Of a stretch of DNA of 64,000 bases, positions 10,346 to 23,007 are shown in pieces. A program made the translations under genes and the position numbers. The first letter of the stretch is position 1. Each line of letters starts with the position of its first letter. This DNA is from Undaria pinnatifida (lineage: Eukaryota; Sar; Phaeophyceae; Laminariales; Alariaceae). Below the pieces are notes generated by a model. The model ran no database searches. It saw only the letters and a program-made list of their open reading frames with translations, and was not told where the DNA came from. The DNA lies in NCBI GenBank assembly GCA_012845835.1, contig JABAKD010000009.1, positions 10,717,785 to 10,781,784 on the forward strand, given 5' to 3'.

Positions 10346-11395
10346 TGTTGGTTTATGCCTGCGCACAAGTCTGATGTAAGATATGTATGACTGCATAGAA
10401 TCTACGGAGATGATAGAGTAGAACTATTGATATGACTGGCGGTCCCAATCTTCGATATGTTCGAGTTGAGCCCCCTTTGGCGCAGTGTGTACTAGTACTA
10501 CTGCTGTTACTCAGTTCACTTTTTTGTTATCTTCGGGTGTGCATGTTCAGAGTGGCCTCCGGGACTCCGGTATTTCATTATATATTCTATCTTTTTGTCC
10601 TCTCCTCCGCCTGATGGTCCCTCGTCGGGGCTACGGAGATGGTAGAGTAGAACTATTGACATGATTGGCGGTCCCAATCTTCGATATGTTCGAGTTGAGC
10701 CCCCTTGGCGCAGAGCGTACTAGTACTACTGCTGTTACTCAGTTCACTTTTTTGTTATCTTCGGGTGTGCATGTTCAGAGTGGTCTCCGGGACTCCGGTA
10801 CTTTGATATGTAACATGAAAATTAAAATACACTCCATATTATATCTTCTCATCTTCTCCTCCGCCTGATGGTCCCTCGTTGGGGCTAAGGAGATGGTAGA
10901 GAAGAACTATTGATATGATTGGCGGTCCCAATCTTCGATATGTTCGAGTTGAGCCCCCTTGGCGCAGTGTGTACTAGTACTACTGCTGTTACTCAGTTCA
11001 CTTTTCTGCTATCTTCGGGTGTGCATGTTCAGAGTGGCCTCCGGGACTCCGGCACTCTAATATACATTCTATCTTCTTATCTTCTCCGCCTGATGGTCCC
11101 CGTCGGGGCTACGGAGATGGTAGAGAAGAACTATTGACATGATTGGCGGTCCCAATCTTCGATATGTTCGAGTTGAGCCCCCTTTGGCGCAGAGCGTACT
11201 AGTACTACTGCTGTTACTCAGTTCACTCTTCTGCTATCTTCGGGTGTGCATGTTCAGAGTGGCCTCCGGGACTCCGGTACTTTAATAGACTATATATTCT
11301 ATCTTCTTATCTTCTCCGCCTGATGGTCCCTCGTCGGGTACCGAGAGCAATCTCCCAGTGAACCACACTACGCCGGGAATAAAGTGTCGATTATG
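10346..11395. repeat. Four-unit ~224-254 bp satellite inside a dispersed element
   Basis: Units start at 10402, 10631, 10885 and 11109 (229, 254, 224 and ~229 bp), each opening CTACGGAGATGGTAGAG and containing TTCGATATGTTCGAGTTGAG and CTCCGGGACTCCGG. The left flank (TGTTGGTTTATGCCTGCGC) and right flank (GGTACCGAGAGCAA to TCGATTATG) are also present once each around a single unit at 40706-41053. So this is the same element with its core amplified fourfold. Unit length varies mainly in an AT-rich piece near each unit's right end. A weak TGGCGCAGTGTG A-box-like string occurs in each unit. Confidence 0.9.
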
Positions 11396-11462
11396 CTAGC
11401 ACGATCGTACAAGACAATTTGTGTCTTTAAACGTAGAGTGCTCTGAGGAGCACGAGGTGGGA

Positions 11463-12053
11463 ATGATTGTCCACTGCAGCGGCTTTTGCGGAGGCTACAG
11501 TCGAAATGGAGGAGAACCAATTTGCTGGGAAGGCTACTCAGTCTCCGAGGACCACAAGGTCGAGACCCAATGTTTAACTGACAAGCGCATGGCTTGGTTT
11601 GCTGCATTGCAAGTTCAGAATCTTGTCAAGACAATCCTCCGTGGAGAGGATCCAGTCGCGGAATGGACAGGCGCCCAAGGGAACGCTGCATTCCCGACGA
11701 CGCAAGAATTCCTAAAGGGAATTATCCTAGACATCGTCGGCCAGTTGAAATGGCAACGAAAGCAAGGATTCCATGAGCAGCAGCAAGAGCTATATTAAAT
11801 GATAGCTTCAGTAGCAATAGCGTGGATAATATCAGAGGAAAGGCGACTGGAGAAAATTAACGCTATCCAACCCGAGTCGGGAAGGTTGGAAGAGGACGTA
11901 GAAGTGGGAGAGCCAGAAACACCACCGCAACCGCCCGAGCCGCTACCGCCGCAGCAGTCGCTGGCAGAGCAGCCGCTGGCCCTCCTGTCGCCACCGGAGG
12001 AAGTTGTCGGAGATGAGCACGAAGGTGATGGTATGCAAGAACATGGCGGTTGA
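11463..12053 (+). other. Unidentified ORF pair, same frame, separated by one stop
   Basis: Not recognised. From ATG at 11463 the frame reads MIVHCSGFCGGYSRNGG for 111 codons to TAA at 11796, and an ATG follows directly at 11799 for another 84 codons (AIAWIISEERRLEKI, then a Pro/Gln-rich acidic tail). The first half is Cys/Trp-containing and of mixed composition, unlike the surrounding repeats. A further frame at 12170-12442 reads Gln/Arg-rich. It may be a decayed host or transposon gene, or exons of something spliced. No signal peptide or known motif. Confidence 0.3.
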
Positions 12054-12826
12054 GATTGGAGGAGTGATGGCATGTGATAGCGAAAAAGGGATGATGGGGT
12101 CTATGCAGATGGACAAGGAGGAAGAGCTGCTTCAGCAGCAGCCGCACCAGCAGCAGCCACAACTACCTGGTGCTGCCGCCCCGGATCCGTGGCCACCCCC
12201 GTTGTCAGCAGATCTTGATGAGAACAACAGCAAGCGGGAGATCGGAAGGCATGACTTTCTGGTTTTTGTTTTGGGAGGCAGAGCAACAGCAGGGTCGTTT
12301 GCGTTTGGAAAATGCAAAGCGAAGGGAGGTCAGATCGATCGCGAGCAGGATGGAAGCGATTGGAAGCGAGAAGGCATTGGCACTGGTTGGTCCTTCAGCA
12401 TCTTCGGGGGTTGGGGGCACGAGACGCCTGGTCGGCGCCTAACCCGTCCGCGGCGAACACGTGTACGCGAAAAGGGGTGACCTGCTACAAGCTTCGAGAT
12501 CGAAAAGGCACGTATTATTTTCAAGTACTACAGCAGTAGTACCAAAACAGGCTCTCTTGTTAGTCGAATGATGATACCTGGTATACAACAACTGGTATAT
12601 TTAGCGGTTTATAGCGATTTCGATTTTTTTTGGTTGACATGGCACTTACTCGAGGTAGGGTCAGTCGAATGATGCTATATTAAACCTGGTATTATCATCT
12701 CTGCTGATCAAGCTAAAATATCAAAATGCTGGAAATTTTCTGTCTGTCGCTTTTAGAGGGATGAGCGATTGATGTTTGCTATTGCCGAGCATACGATAGC
12801 GCTCACTTGCGATAGCCGAATTTTGT

Positions 12827-13000
12827 GTCGTACAAGGGCTCCGCATGGGTGCCGGCATACGCCAGCACCCATGCTTCGGGCAGGGCAGGGCAGCACTTCG
12901 AATTGTTCGATTCAATACTTATTAGAGTAAAAAAAGTTACCACACACAATCATAGTCTGCACGTACAGTATGTAAGGTAATACCAAGAGTTCGATACAGA
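12827..13000. repeat. Hairpin repeat R4, copy 1
   Basis: GTACAAGGGCTCC, then a stem of about 14 bp (GCATGGGTGCCGGC / GCCAGCACCCATGC) around an ATAC loop, then TTCGGGCAGGGCAGGGCAGCACTTCG and a looser tail with CCAAGAGTTCGATAC. Matches 33949-34085, with base changes paired across the stem. Confidence 0.75.
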
Positions 13001-13324
13001 CTGACAATCATAACAATGTACTACAATTAATAGCTAGCCTTTTTCAAGTGAATCCGATTCCGAACTTCATTAACCAGATTTCGATCGGATAAATCCGAGC
13101 ACACGCCGACTGACCCTTTAGTCTGGCGACGAAACGTGCCGAGTGTGTTTCTTATGATAACTTTACTCAATCAAGCATCCGGGGCCAGTAAGGTGGCTGA
13201 CCATGTCCGTTGCATGTGATTAGAGAAGTTGTGCATGGACTAGTTGCATAATACAACAGCAGTCAGTTCAGATCGAGTCGATCGGTGCAACTTGCTTGGG
13301 TATCGTATTATTCCAGCAGCAGCA

Positions 13325-13710
13325 GTAATATACTTCACTTCTTTTCTTTTTCCCATCCCACTTAGTGTGATCCTCGCATTACTCTCGCCCTCCCAGTAGT
13401 ATAACTTTGATCCGGGGTCATAGAGCGGGCTCCCCTCCACCATCCCCACTACGGTACCTGCCCTAATATTTATCGCGAGAGGAATTCTGCACTTTACTCC
13501 CCTCGTCGATTCGCGTCGATTTGTACCTACCCATGCTGCTGGGCGATTTCAGAAGTTAGTTGATCCTTTTTTCCCCATTTGGTTCAAATAAATAAAGCCA
13601 ACAAAGCTCACAACGGTGGTTATTTACCTCAAGGACCAAGGCTAGTAATAATAGTAGTAGCAGTAGTAGCATTCGAGTGTAACCCCACTAGACCACCGGG
13701 GCGACCGGCT
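13325..13710 (-). repeat. tRNA-derived SINE-like repeat (family S), copy 1
   Basis: Head on the right: the complement reads CCGGTGGTCTAGTGG (A box). The body continues leftward through CCGCGATAAATATTAGG and GACCCCGGATCAAAG to a T-rich piece. The same body and head are at 34775-35113, where a B box is also intact, and a body fragment is at 56085-56280. Its head overlaps the first macrosatellite unit, so the macrosatellite probably grew from a SINE-containing locus. Confidence 0.65.
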
Positions 13711-13725
13711 CCATATCACTCACTG

Positions 13726-13800
13726 CCCCGGTGGCGTATCAGCTTATACCCTCGGGCCTGGTATAGGTCGGCTTCGGGAGTTCGAATCCCCCCGAGTGCG
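13726..13800 (+). promoter_or_regulatory. tRNA-like Pol III type-2 promoter in macrosatellite unit 1 (repeated in each unit)
   Basis: GGTGGCGTATCAGCTTA resembles an A box and GGGAGTTCGAATCCCCC a B box, about 45-50 bp apart. This is the tRNA arrangement, but acceptor-stem pairing is absent, so it is not a tRNA gene. Equivalent pairs occur in the other units (for example near 14570-14640 and 20030-20100). Confidence 0.55.
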
Positions 13801-16800
13801 TGCTCGTATAGTTTGTCGTCTTGTGCTCTAATTGACTTGCGGAAAGCGCGAGAGCGTGAGTGAGCAACACTCGATGAAAAATCGACAATCAGTGGGTGCT
13901 GACCTCTATGCGCCAAAACCAAATGAAGGCAATAACCGGGGGGGGGGAAGGTAAGGATGACACCTGTGACGACGGCTGGCATGTCTAGAAGCTGGAAAGT
14001 AGAAGCGTGCCGAATAAAAAACAAAACAATCACTAGAAGAGATTATCAATCAGCAATCAGCGGCAATAAGGCGCACGTTAAGTACGAAGCAACACAAACT
14101 TGTTCGTCAGTTACGTACCAACACTCTGACCGCTTGCACTTGACCGGCAAACGACCACAGCAACAGAGTCAGGGACCACAGCAACAACAAAGCACGCCAT
14201 CCTACTGTCTTCTTCTTACCACCACCTTCGAGTGGCGCAGCTTAACAACAGGAAGAACTTGTATAATACAACCCTCGAGGCCCCGGGGATGCAGCCACTC
14301 GCAATGCTGCTTGCTGTGTGGCTTTTCCTGGCGCCGCAGCAATCAATCGTGATCACTATTAATACTACCTCCTCCTCGTTCAGTCATGCGTGCGCTTCAG
14401 CGGTTAGACGATGCTATTTTTCCCATTTATTTCTGCAAATATATGGAGCCAACAAAGCTCACAACGGTGGTTATTTACCTCAAGGACCAAGGCTAGTAAT
14501 AATAGTAGTAGCATTCGAGTGTAACCCCACTAGACCACCGGGGCGACCGGTTCTATATCACTCACTGCCTCGGTGGCGTATCAGGTTATACCCTCGAGCC
14601 TGGTATCGGTCGGCTTTGTGAGTTCGGATCCCCCCGAGTGCGTACTCGTATAGTTTGTCGTCTTGTGCACTAATTGACTTGCGGAAAGCGCGAGAGCGTG
14701 AGTGAGCAACACTCGATGAAAAATCGACAATCAGTGGGTGCTGAACCCTATGCGCCAAAACCAAATGAAGGCAATAACCGGGGGGGGGAAGGTAAGGATG
14801 ACACCTGTGACGACGGCTGGCATGTTCAGACGCTGGAAAGTAGAAGCGTGCCGAATAAAAAACAAAACAATCACTAGAAGAGATGATCAATCAGCAATCA
14901 GCAGCAATACGGCGCACGTTAAGTACGAAGCAACACAAACTTATTTATCAGTTACGTACCAACACACGACCGCTTGCACTTGACCGGCAAACGACCACAG
15001 CAGCGGAGTCAGGAACCACAGCAACAACAAAGCACGCCATCCTACTGTCTTCTTACCACCACCTTCGAGTGGCGCAGCTTAACAACAGGAGGAACTCGTA
15101 TAATACAACCCTCGAGGCCCCGGGGACGCAGCCACTCGCAATGCTTCTTGCTGTGTGGCTTTTCCTGGCGCCGCAGTAATCAATCGTGATCACTATTAAT
15201 ACTACCTCCTTCTCGTTTAGTCATGCGTGCGCTTCAGCGGTTAGATGATGCTATTTTTCCCATTTACTTCTGCAAATAAATAGAGCCAACAAAGCTCACA
15301 ACGGTGGTTATTCACCTCAAGGACCAAGGCTAGTAATAATAGTAGCAATATTCGAGTGTAACCCCACTAGGCTACCGGGGCGACCGGTTCTATATCACTC
15401 ACTGCCCCGGTGTTGTATCAGGTTATACCCTCGAGCCTGGTATCGGTCGGCTTTGTGAGTTCGGATCTCCCCGAGTGCGTACTCGTATAGTTTGTCGTTT
15501 TGTTGTGCACTAATTGACTTGCGGAAAGCGCGAGAGCGTGTATGAGCAACACTCGATAAAAAATCGACAATCAGTGGGTGCTGACCTCTATGCGCCAAAA
15601 CCAAATGAAGGCAATAACCGGGGGGGGGGGGAGGTAAAGATGACACCTGTGACGACGGCTGGCATGTTCAGAAGCTGGAAAGTAAAAGGGTGCCGAATAA
15701 AAAACAAAACAATCACTAGAAGAGATGATCAATCAGCAATCAGCAGCAATACGGCGCACGTCAAGCACGAAGCAACACGAACTTATTTATCAGTTACGTA
15801 CCAACACACGACCGCTTGCACTTGACCGGCAAACGACCACAGCAGCGGAGTCAGGGACCACAGCAACAACAAAGCACGCCATCCTACTGTCTTCTTCTTA
15901 CCACCACCTTCGAGTGGCGCAGCTTAACAACAGGAGGAACTTGTATAATGCAACCCTCGAGGCCCAGGGGATGCAGCCACTCGCAATGCTGCTTGCTGTG
16001 TGGCTTTTCCTGGCGCCGCAGCAATCAATCGTGATCACTATTAATACTACCCCCTCCTCGTTCAGTCATGCGTGCGCTTCAGCGGTTAGACGATGCTATT
16101 TATCCCATTTATTTCTGCGAATATATAAAGCCAACAAAGTTCACAACGGTGGTTATTTACCTCAAGGACCAAGGCTAGTAATAATACTAGCAATATTCGA
16201 GTGTAACCCCACTAGACCACCGGGGCGACCGGTTCTATATCACTCACTGCCCCGGTGTTGTATCAGGTTATATCGTCGAGCCTGGTATCGGCCGGCTTTG
16301 TGAGTTCGAATCCCCCCGAGTGCGTACTCGTGAAATTTTTCGTTTTGTTGTGCACTAATTGACTTGCGGAAAGCGCGAGAGCGTGAGTGAGCAACACTCG
16401 ATGAAAAATCGACAATCAGTGGGTGCTGAACCCTATGCGCCAAAACCAAATGAAGGCAATAACCGGGGGGGGGAAATGAAGGACGGCACCTGTGATCACA
16501 GCTTGTATGTCCAGAAGCTGGGAAATAAAAGGGTGTCGAATAAAAAACAAAACAATCATTAGAAGAGATGATCAATCAGCAATCAGCAGCAATAAGGCGC
16601 ACGTCAAGCACGAAGCAACACAAACTTATTTATCAGTTACGTACCAACACTCTGACCGCTTGCACTTGACCCACTTGACCGGCAAACGACCACAGCAACG
16701 GAGTCAGGGACCACAGCAACAACAAAGCACGCCATCCCGCTGCCTGCTCACCACCACCTTCGAGTGGCGCAGCTTAACAACAGGAGGAACTCGTATAATA

Positions 16801-18175
16801 CAACCCTCGAGGCCCCGGGGACGCAGCCACTCGCAATGCTGCTTGCTGTGTGGCTTTTCCTGGCGCCGCAGCAATCAATCGTGATCATTATTAATACTAC
16901 CTCCTCCTCGTTTAGTCATGCGTGCGCTTCAGCAGTTACTTGATCCATTGTTTTTCCCATTTAGTTCTGCAAATAAATAATACCAGCAAAGCTCACAACG
17001 GTGGTTATTTACCTCAAGGACCAAGGCTAGTATTAAAACTAGTAATATTCGAGTGTAACCCCACTGGACCACCGGGGCGACCGGCTCCATATCACTCACT
17101 GCCTCGGTGATGTATCAGGTTATATCGTCGAGCCTGGTATCGGTGGGTTTTGTGAGTTCGATCCCCCCCGAGTGCGTACTCGTATAATTTTTCGTTTTTT
17201 TGTGCACTAATTGACTTGCGGAAAGCGCGAGAGCGTGAGTGAGCAACACTTGATGAAAAATCGACAATCAGTGGGTGCTGACCTCTATGCGCCAAAACCA
17301 AATGAAGGCAATAACCGGGGGGCGGGGAGGTAAGGATGACACCTGTGACGACGGCTTGCATGTCTAGAAGCTGGAAAGTAGAAGCGTGCCGAATAAAAAA
17401 CAAAACAATCATTAGAAGAGATGATCAATCAGCAATCAGCAGCAATAAGGCGCACGTCAAGCACGAAGCAACACAAACTTATTTATCAGTTACGTACCAA
17501 CACTCTGACCGCTTGCACTTGACCCACTTGACCGGCAAACGACCACAGCAACGGAGTCAGGGACCACAGCAACAACAAAGCACGCCATCCCGCTGCCTGC
17601 TCACCACCACCTTCGAGTGGCGCAGCTTAACAACAGGAGGAACTCGTATAATACAACCCTCGAGGCCCCGGGGACGCAGCCACTCGCAATGCTGCTTGCT
17701 GTGTGGCTTTTCCTGGCGCCGCAGCAATCAATCGTGATCATTATTAATACTACCTCCTCCTCGTTTAGTCATGCGTGCGCTTCAGCAGTTACTTGATCCA
17801 TTGTTTTTCCCATTTAGTTCTGCAAATAAATAATACCAGCAAAGCTCACAACGGTGGTTATTTACCTCAAGGACCAAGGCTAGTATTAAAACTAGTAATA
17901 TTCGAGTGTAACCCCACTGGACCACCGGGGCGACCGGCTCCATATCACTCACTGCCTCGGTGATGTATCAGGTTATATCGTCGAGCCTGGTATCGGTGGG
18001 TTTTGTGAGTTCGATCCCCCCCGAGTGCGTACTCGTATAATTTTTCGTTTTTTTGTGCACTAATTGACTTGCGGAAAGCGCGAGAGCGTGAGTGAGCAAC
18101 ACTCGATGAAAAATCGATAATCAGTGGGTACTGAACCCTTTGCGCAGAAAACAAATGAAGGCAATAAACAGTGGG

Positions 18176-18548
18176 TGTTAAGGAATTAGTGGGGTATTAG
18201 TCCGTTTGACCACTTGCACAAGGTTAACCCATAGCTCACCCGAACTAAGCCTTATAACACTCTCCCCCCCTGAAACGGCGGGATAGCAGGTTGGCCGGAT
18301 ATAAGGGCGGACCTGTCAATTATCCAAGCCGTTTCATTCCGTGGGGATATCAGGAAGAGCATTTTTCAAGTTCGACATGGGAAAATCTGAAAAGTTTATT
18401 ATTGTGGATGGTGGGGATCGAACCCACGACCCAAAGAACCCATGGTCTGTCGACGACGCCATTTGTTAAGGAATTAGGTGTTGTATTAGTCCGTTTGACC
18501 ACTTGCACAAGGTTAACCCATAGCTTACCCGAACTAAGCCTTATAACA
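18176..18548 (-). mobile_element. TRIM (terminal-repeat retrotransposon in miniature) inside macrosatellite
   Basis: Terminal repeats 18176-18259 and 18464-18548 (84-85 bp, TGTTA...TAACA). The internal part is ~204 bp. On the minus strand the right repeat is followed by AATGGCGTCGTCGAC, a primer-binding site, then a T-arm-like GTGGGTTCGATCCCCAC, and a G-rich polypurine tract lies before the left repeat. Flanking G-rich bases make a 4 bp duplication plausible but ambiguous. It has no coding capacity, as expected for a TRIM, and looks structurally whole. Confidence 0.88.
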
Positions 18549-21500
18549 GGGGGGAAATGAAGGACGGCACCTGTGATCACAGCTTGTATGTCCAGAAGCT
18601 GGGAAGTAAAAGGGTGCCGAATAAAAAACAAAACAATCACTAGAAGAGATTATCAATCAGCAATCAGCAGCAATACGGCGCACGTCAAGCACGAAGCAAC
18701 ACAAACTTATTTATCAGTTACGTACCAACACACGACCGCTTGCGCTTGACTGACAAACGACCACAGCAACAGAGTCAGGGACCACAGCAACAACAAAGCA
18801 CGCCATCCTACTGTCTTATTCTTACCACCACCTTCGAGTGGCGCAGCTTAACAACAGGAGGAACTCGTATAATACAACCCTCGAGGCCCCGGGGACGCGG
18901 CCACTCGCAATGCTGCTTGCTGTGTGGCTTTTCCTGGCGCCGCAGTAATCAATCGTGATCACTATTAATACTACCCCCTCCTCGTTTAGTCATGCGTGCG
19001 CTTCAGCGGGTAGACGATGCTATTTTTCCCATTTATTTCTGCAAATATATGGAGCCAACAAAGCTCACAACGGTGGTTATTTACCTCAAGGACCAAGGCT
19101 AGTAATAATAGTAGTAGCAGTAGTAGCATTCGAGTGTAACCCCACTAGACCACCGGGGCGACCGGTTCTATATCACTCACTGCCCCGGTGGCGTATCAGC
19201 TTATACCCTCGAGCCTGGTATCGGTCGGCTTCGGGAGTTCGGATTCCCCCGAGTGCGTACTCGTATAGTTTGTCGTCTTGTGCTCTAATTGACTTGCGGA
19301 AAGCGCGAGAGCGTGAGTGAGCAACACTTGATGAAAAATCGACAATCAGTGGGTGCTGAACCCTATGCGCCAAAAACAAATAAAGGCAATAACCGCGGGG
19401 GGGGAAGGTAAAGATGACACCTGTGACGACGGCTGGCATGTTCAGAAGCTGGAAAGTAGAAGCGTGCCGAATAAAAAACAAAACAATCATTAGAAGAGAT
19501 GATCAATCAGCAATCAGCAGCAATACGGCGCACGTCAAGCACGAAGCAACACAAACTTATTTATCAGTTACGTACCAATACACGACCGATTGCACTTGAC
19601 CGGCAAACGACCACAGCAGTGGAGTCAGGGACCACAGCAACAACAAAGCACGCCATCCTACTGTCTTCTTCTTACCACCACCTTCGAGTGGCGCAGCTTA
19701 ACAACAGGAGGAACTCGTATAATACAACCCTCGAGGCCCAGGGGACGCAGCCACTCGCAATGCTGCTTGCTGTGTGGCTTTTCCTGGCGCCGCAGCAATC
19801 AATCGTGATCACTATTAATACTACCTCCTCCTCGTTTAGTCATGCGTGCGCTTCAGCGGTTAGATAATCCTATTTTCCCATTTATTTCTGCAAATATATA
19901 GAGCCAACAAAGCTCACAACGGTGGTTATTTACCTCAAGGACCAACGCTAATAATAATAGTAGCAATATACGAGTGTAACCCCACTAGACCACCGGGGCG
20001 ACCGGTTCTATATCACTCACTGCCCCGGTGGCGTATCAGGTTATATCGTCGAGCCTGGTATAGGTCGGCTTCGTGAGTTCGAATCCCCCCGAGTGCGTAC
20101 TCGTATAGTTTGTCGTCTTGTGCACTAATTGACTTGCGGAAAGCGCGAGAGCGTGAGTGAGCAACACTCGATGAAAAATCGACGATCAGTGGGTGCTGAA
20201 CCCTATGCGCCAAAACCAAATGAAGTCAATGACGGGGGCGGGGAAATGAAGGACGGCACCTGTGATCACAGCTTGTATGTCCAGAAGCTGTCTAGAAGCT
20301 GGAAAGTAGAAGTGTGCCAAAAGAAAAACAAAACAATCACTAGAAGAGATGATCAATCAGCAATCAGCAGCAATAAGGCGCACGCCAAGCACGAAGCAAC
20401 ACGAACTTGTTTGTCAGTTACGTACCAACCCACGACCGCTTGCGCTTGACCGGCAAACGACCACAGCAACGGAGTCAGGGACCACAGCAACAACAAAGCA
20501 CGCCATCTTGCTGCCTGCTTACCACCACCTTCTAGTAGCGCAGCTCAACAACAGGAGGAACTTGTATAATACAACCCTCGAGGCCCCGGGGACGCAGCCA
20601 CTCGCAATGCTGCTTGCTGTGTGGCTTTTCCCGGCGCCGCAGCAATCAATCGTGATCACTGTTAATACTACCTCCTCCTCGTTTAGACATGCGTGCGCTT
20701 CAGCGGTTAGATGATCCTATTTTTCCCATTTATTTCTGCAAATAAATAGAGCCAACAAAGCTCACAACGGTGGTTATTTACCTCAAGGACCAAGGCTAGT
20801 AATAATAGTAGTAATATTCGAGTGAAACCCCACTAGACCACCGGGGCGACCGGCTCCATATCACTCACTGCCTCGGTGGCGTATCAGGTTATATCGTCGA
20901 GCCTGGTATCGGTCGGCTTTGTGAGTTCGAATCCCCCCGAGTGCGTACTTGTATAGTTTGTCGTTTTGTTGTGCACTAATTGACTGGCGGAAAGCGCGAG
21001 AGCGTGAGTGAGCAACACTCGATAAAAAATCGACAATCAGTGGGTGCTGACCTCTATGCGCCAAAACCAAATGAAGGCAATAACCGGGGGGGGGAAGGGA
21101 AGGACCACACCTGTTATCACAGCTTGTATGTCCAGAAGCTGGAAAGTAGAAGCGTGCCAAAAGAAAAACACACACACACTAGAAGAGATGATCAATCAGC
21201 AATCAGCAGCAATAAGGCGCACGTCAAGCACGAAGCAACACAAACTTGTTCGTCAGTTACGTACCAACACACGACCGCTTGCGCTTGACCGGCAAACGAC
21301 CACAGCAACGGAGTCAGGGACCACAGCAACAACAAAGCACGCCATCCTGCTGCCTGCTCACCACCACCTTCGAGTGGCGCAGCTTAACAACAGGAAGAAC
21401 TTGTATAATACAACCCTCGAGGCCCCGGGGACGCAGCCACTCGCAATGCTTCTTGCTGTGTGGCTTTTCCCGGCGCCGCAGCAATCAATCGTGATCATTA

Positions 21501-21904
21501 TTAATACTACCCCCTCCTCGTTTAGTCATGCGTGCGCTTCAGCAGTTACTTGATCCATTGTTTTCCCCATTTAGTTCCGCAAATAAATAGAGCCAACAAA
21601 GCTCACAACGGTGGTTATTCACCTCAAGGACCAAGGCTAGTAATAATACTAGTAATATTCGAGTGTAACCCCACTGGACCACCGGGGCGACCGGCTCCAT
21701 ATCACTCACTGCCCCGGTGGCGTATCAGGTTATATCCTAGGAGCCTGGTACAGGTAGGTATAGATCAGCTTTGTGAGTTCGAATCCCCCCGAGTGCGTAC
21801 TCGTATAATTTTTCGTTTTGTTGTGCACTAATTGACTTGCGGAAAGCGCGAGAGCGTGAGTGAGCAACACTCGATGAAAAATCAGTGTAACTTGTAGTAT
21901 CACA

Positions 21905-21983
21905 CGCGCTCGGGCCCTGCAAACGTCAAGCAAAACAAACGCTCGAGAGAATACCACCGCAAAATTCAAAACTTTAGCAACTA
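21905..21983. repeat. Dispersed repeat R3, left part of a copy split by the gypsy element
   Basis: TCAAGCAAAACAAACGCTCG and CCACCGCAAAATTCAAAAC match 33560-33620. The repeat resumes at 33256 right of the element, so the LTR element inserted into an older R3 copy. Confidence 0.8.
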
Positions 21984-22252
21984 TGTAAGGGTAAGGGTGG
22001 GGACCCAGAGTGCCCCCTGCAGGTTTGCCAATTGAACAGGTCCTCGGAGAGTACTCACTTTTTTTTCCTTCGTAGAGACGTAGCTTTATTCGATTCGACC
22101 AGAGCCCCGGGTAGCTCCTGAGATCGGAGGCACGTGCCTCCGATCTGTTTCCTAACTTTCCCGAATGTAAAACGCCAACCTTATCATACGAAACCCATCC
22201 AAATGATCTCAAATTCGGATAATTACAGGCCTTTCGAAGCCGTATCTTAACA
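21984..22252 (-). repeat. 3' LTR of the gypsy element
   Basis: 269 bp, same ends and the same 26 bp palindrome as the other LTR. Flanked on the left by ACTA. Confidence 0.95.
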
Positions 22253-23007
22253 CTAGCCCACCCTGATGAGTCGCATATGCAGAAATGTTGGAGATTCGGG
22301 GAAAATCTGGTTCTACGAACTAGACCATGAGTCGAAGATGCGGCTCCTCAAAACCCACTCCCACACCTCTAACGGTCTGGCTATGGAGCCAGGAACACGC
22401 GAAGAAGAGCAGTTGAAAGAAACGCAGAACCTACAACAAGGCAAACGTCACCCATCAAAAACCTGCCGCGTGCCGCCGGTGTGGTGGGGGGGGGCAGAAA
22501 AGGCTATACGGCAAACCAATCACAGGAAGGGTACTATGCCGAGGCGAGCCCTCGTCGATATGGAGGGGAACACAGGCGTTAACACAAGGGAGAAGTCATG
22601 CGAAAAACCCCCCGCGGGCCATCGGCATGGCGGGGGGTTAGACGAGGAAACGACACGGGATGGAACGTGGCAACACCTACAGCCCCGCTACGGGGGAAAG
22701 TGTTTAGTCGACAAACCAAAGTAGAATAAAAACAACACGCAAAAGATAAAGGATGACACACAGACCCGTACATGGCCCTGTACCACATGACGCGCAAACA
22801 GGGTACCCTGGTCGCCCCCCGGCTCTGGGCTGAGGAGGGCGTCGGCAGGGCAAAATCGAACAATGACGAAAAAGCGACAGCCCTGCGTCTCAGATAGCGA
22901 CGTTTTACCCGAACCTTGGCCCGGCACTGAGCAGGGGGTTCGGCAGGACAGAAAGAAAAAAATAATGGAAAGAACCGCCCTGAAACCCGACGAAGCCCCT
23001 CAGGACA
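22253..23007 (-). other. 3' untranslated region of the gypsy fossil
   Basis: About 750 bp between the last coding piece and the 3' LTR. The polypurine tract before the LTR is weak (AGGGTGGG on the minus strand). A 152-codon + strand frame here has no family resemblance and is not called. Confidence 0.6.

Larger units (their letters stand above)
13597..21884. repeat. Macrosatellite, ~10 units of ~850 bp
   Basis: The motif GCCAACAAAGCTCACAACGG, or a close variant, starts units at 13597, 14458, 15285, 16130, 16982, 17835, 19054, 19903, 20751 and 21592, with periods 861, 827, 845, 852, 853, then 1219 (one TRIM insertion), 849, 848 and 841; the last unit is partial. Units from ~16560 to ~18105 are essentially identical at a spacing of 853, a recent duplication. 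Each unit holds ACCACCGGGGCGACCGG facing CCCCGGTGGCGTATCAG, i.e. two tRNA-like A boxes head to head; the rightward one is followed by GAGTTCGAATCCC, a good B box. The recurring short ORFs differ between units and are not supported as genes. Confidence 0.95.

Noticed and set aside
13579-21831. Dozens of 60-190-codon frames across the macrosatellite
   Set aside because: Length and frame differ from unit to unit, with stop and length changes between near-identical units; no sign of selection on a protein.
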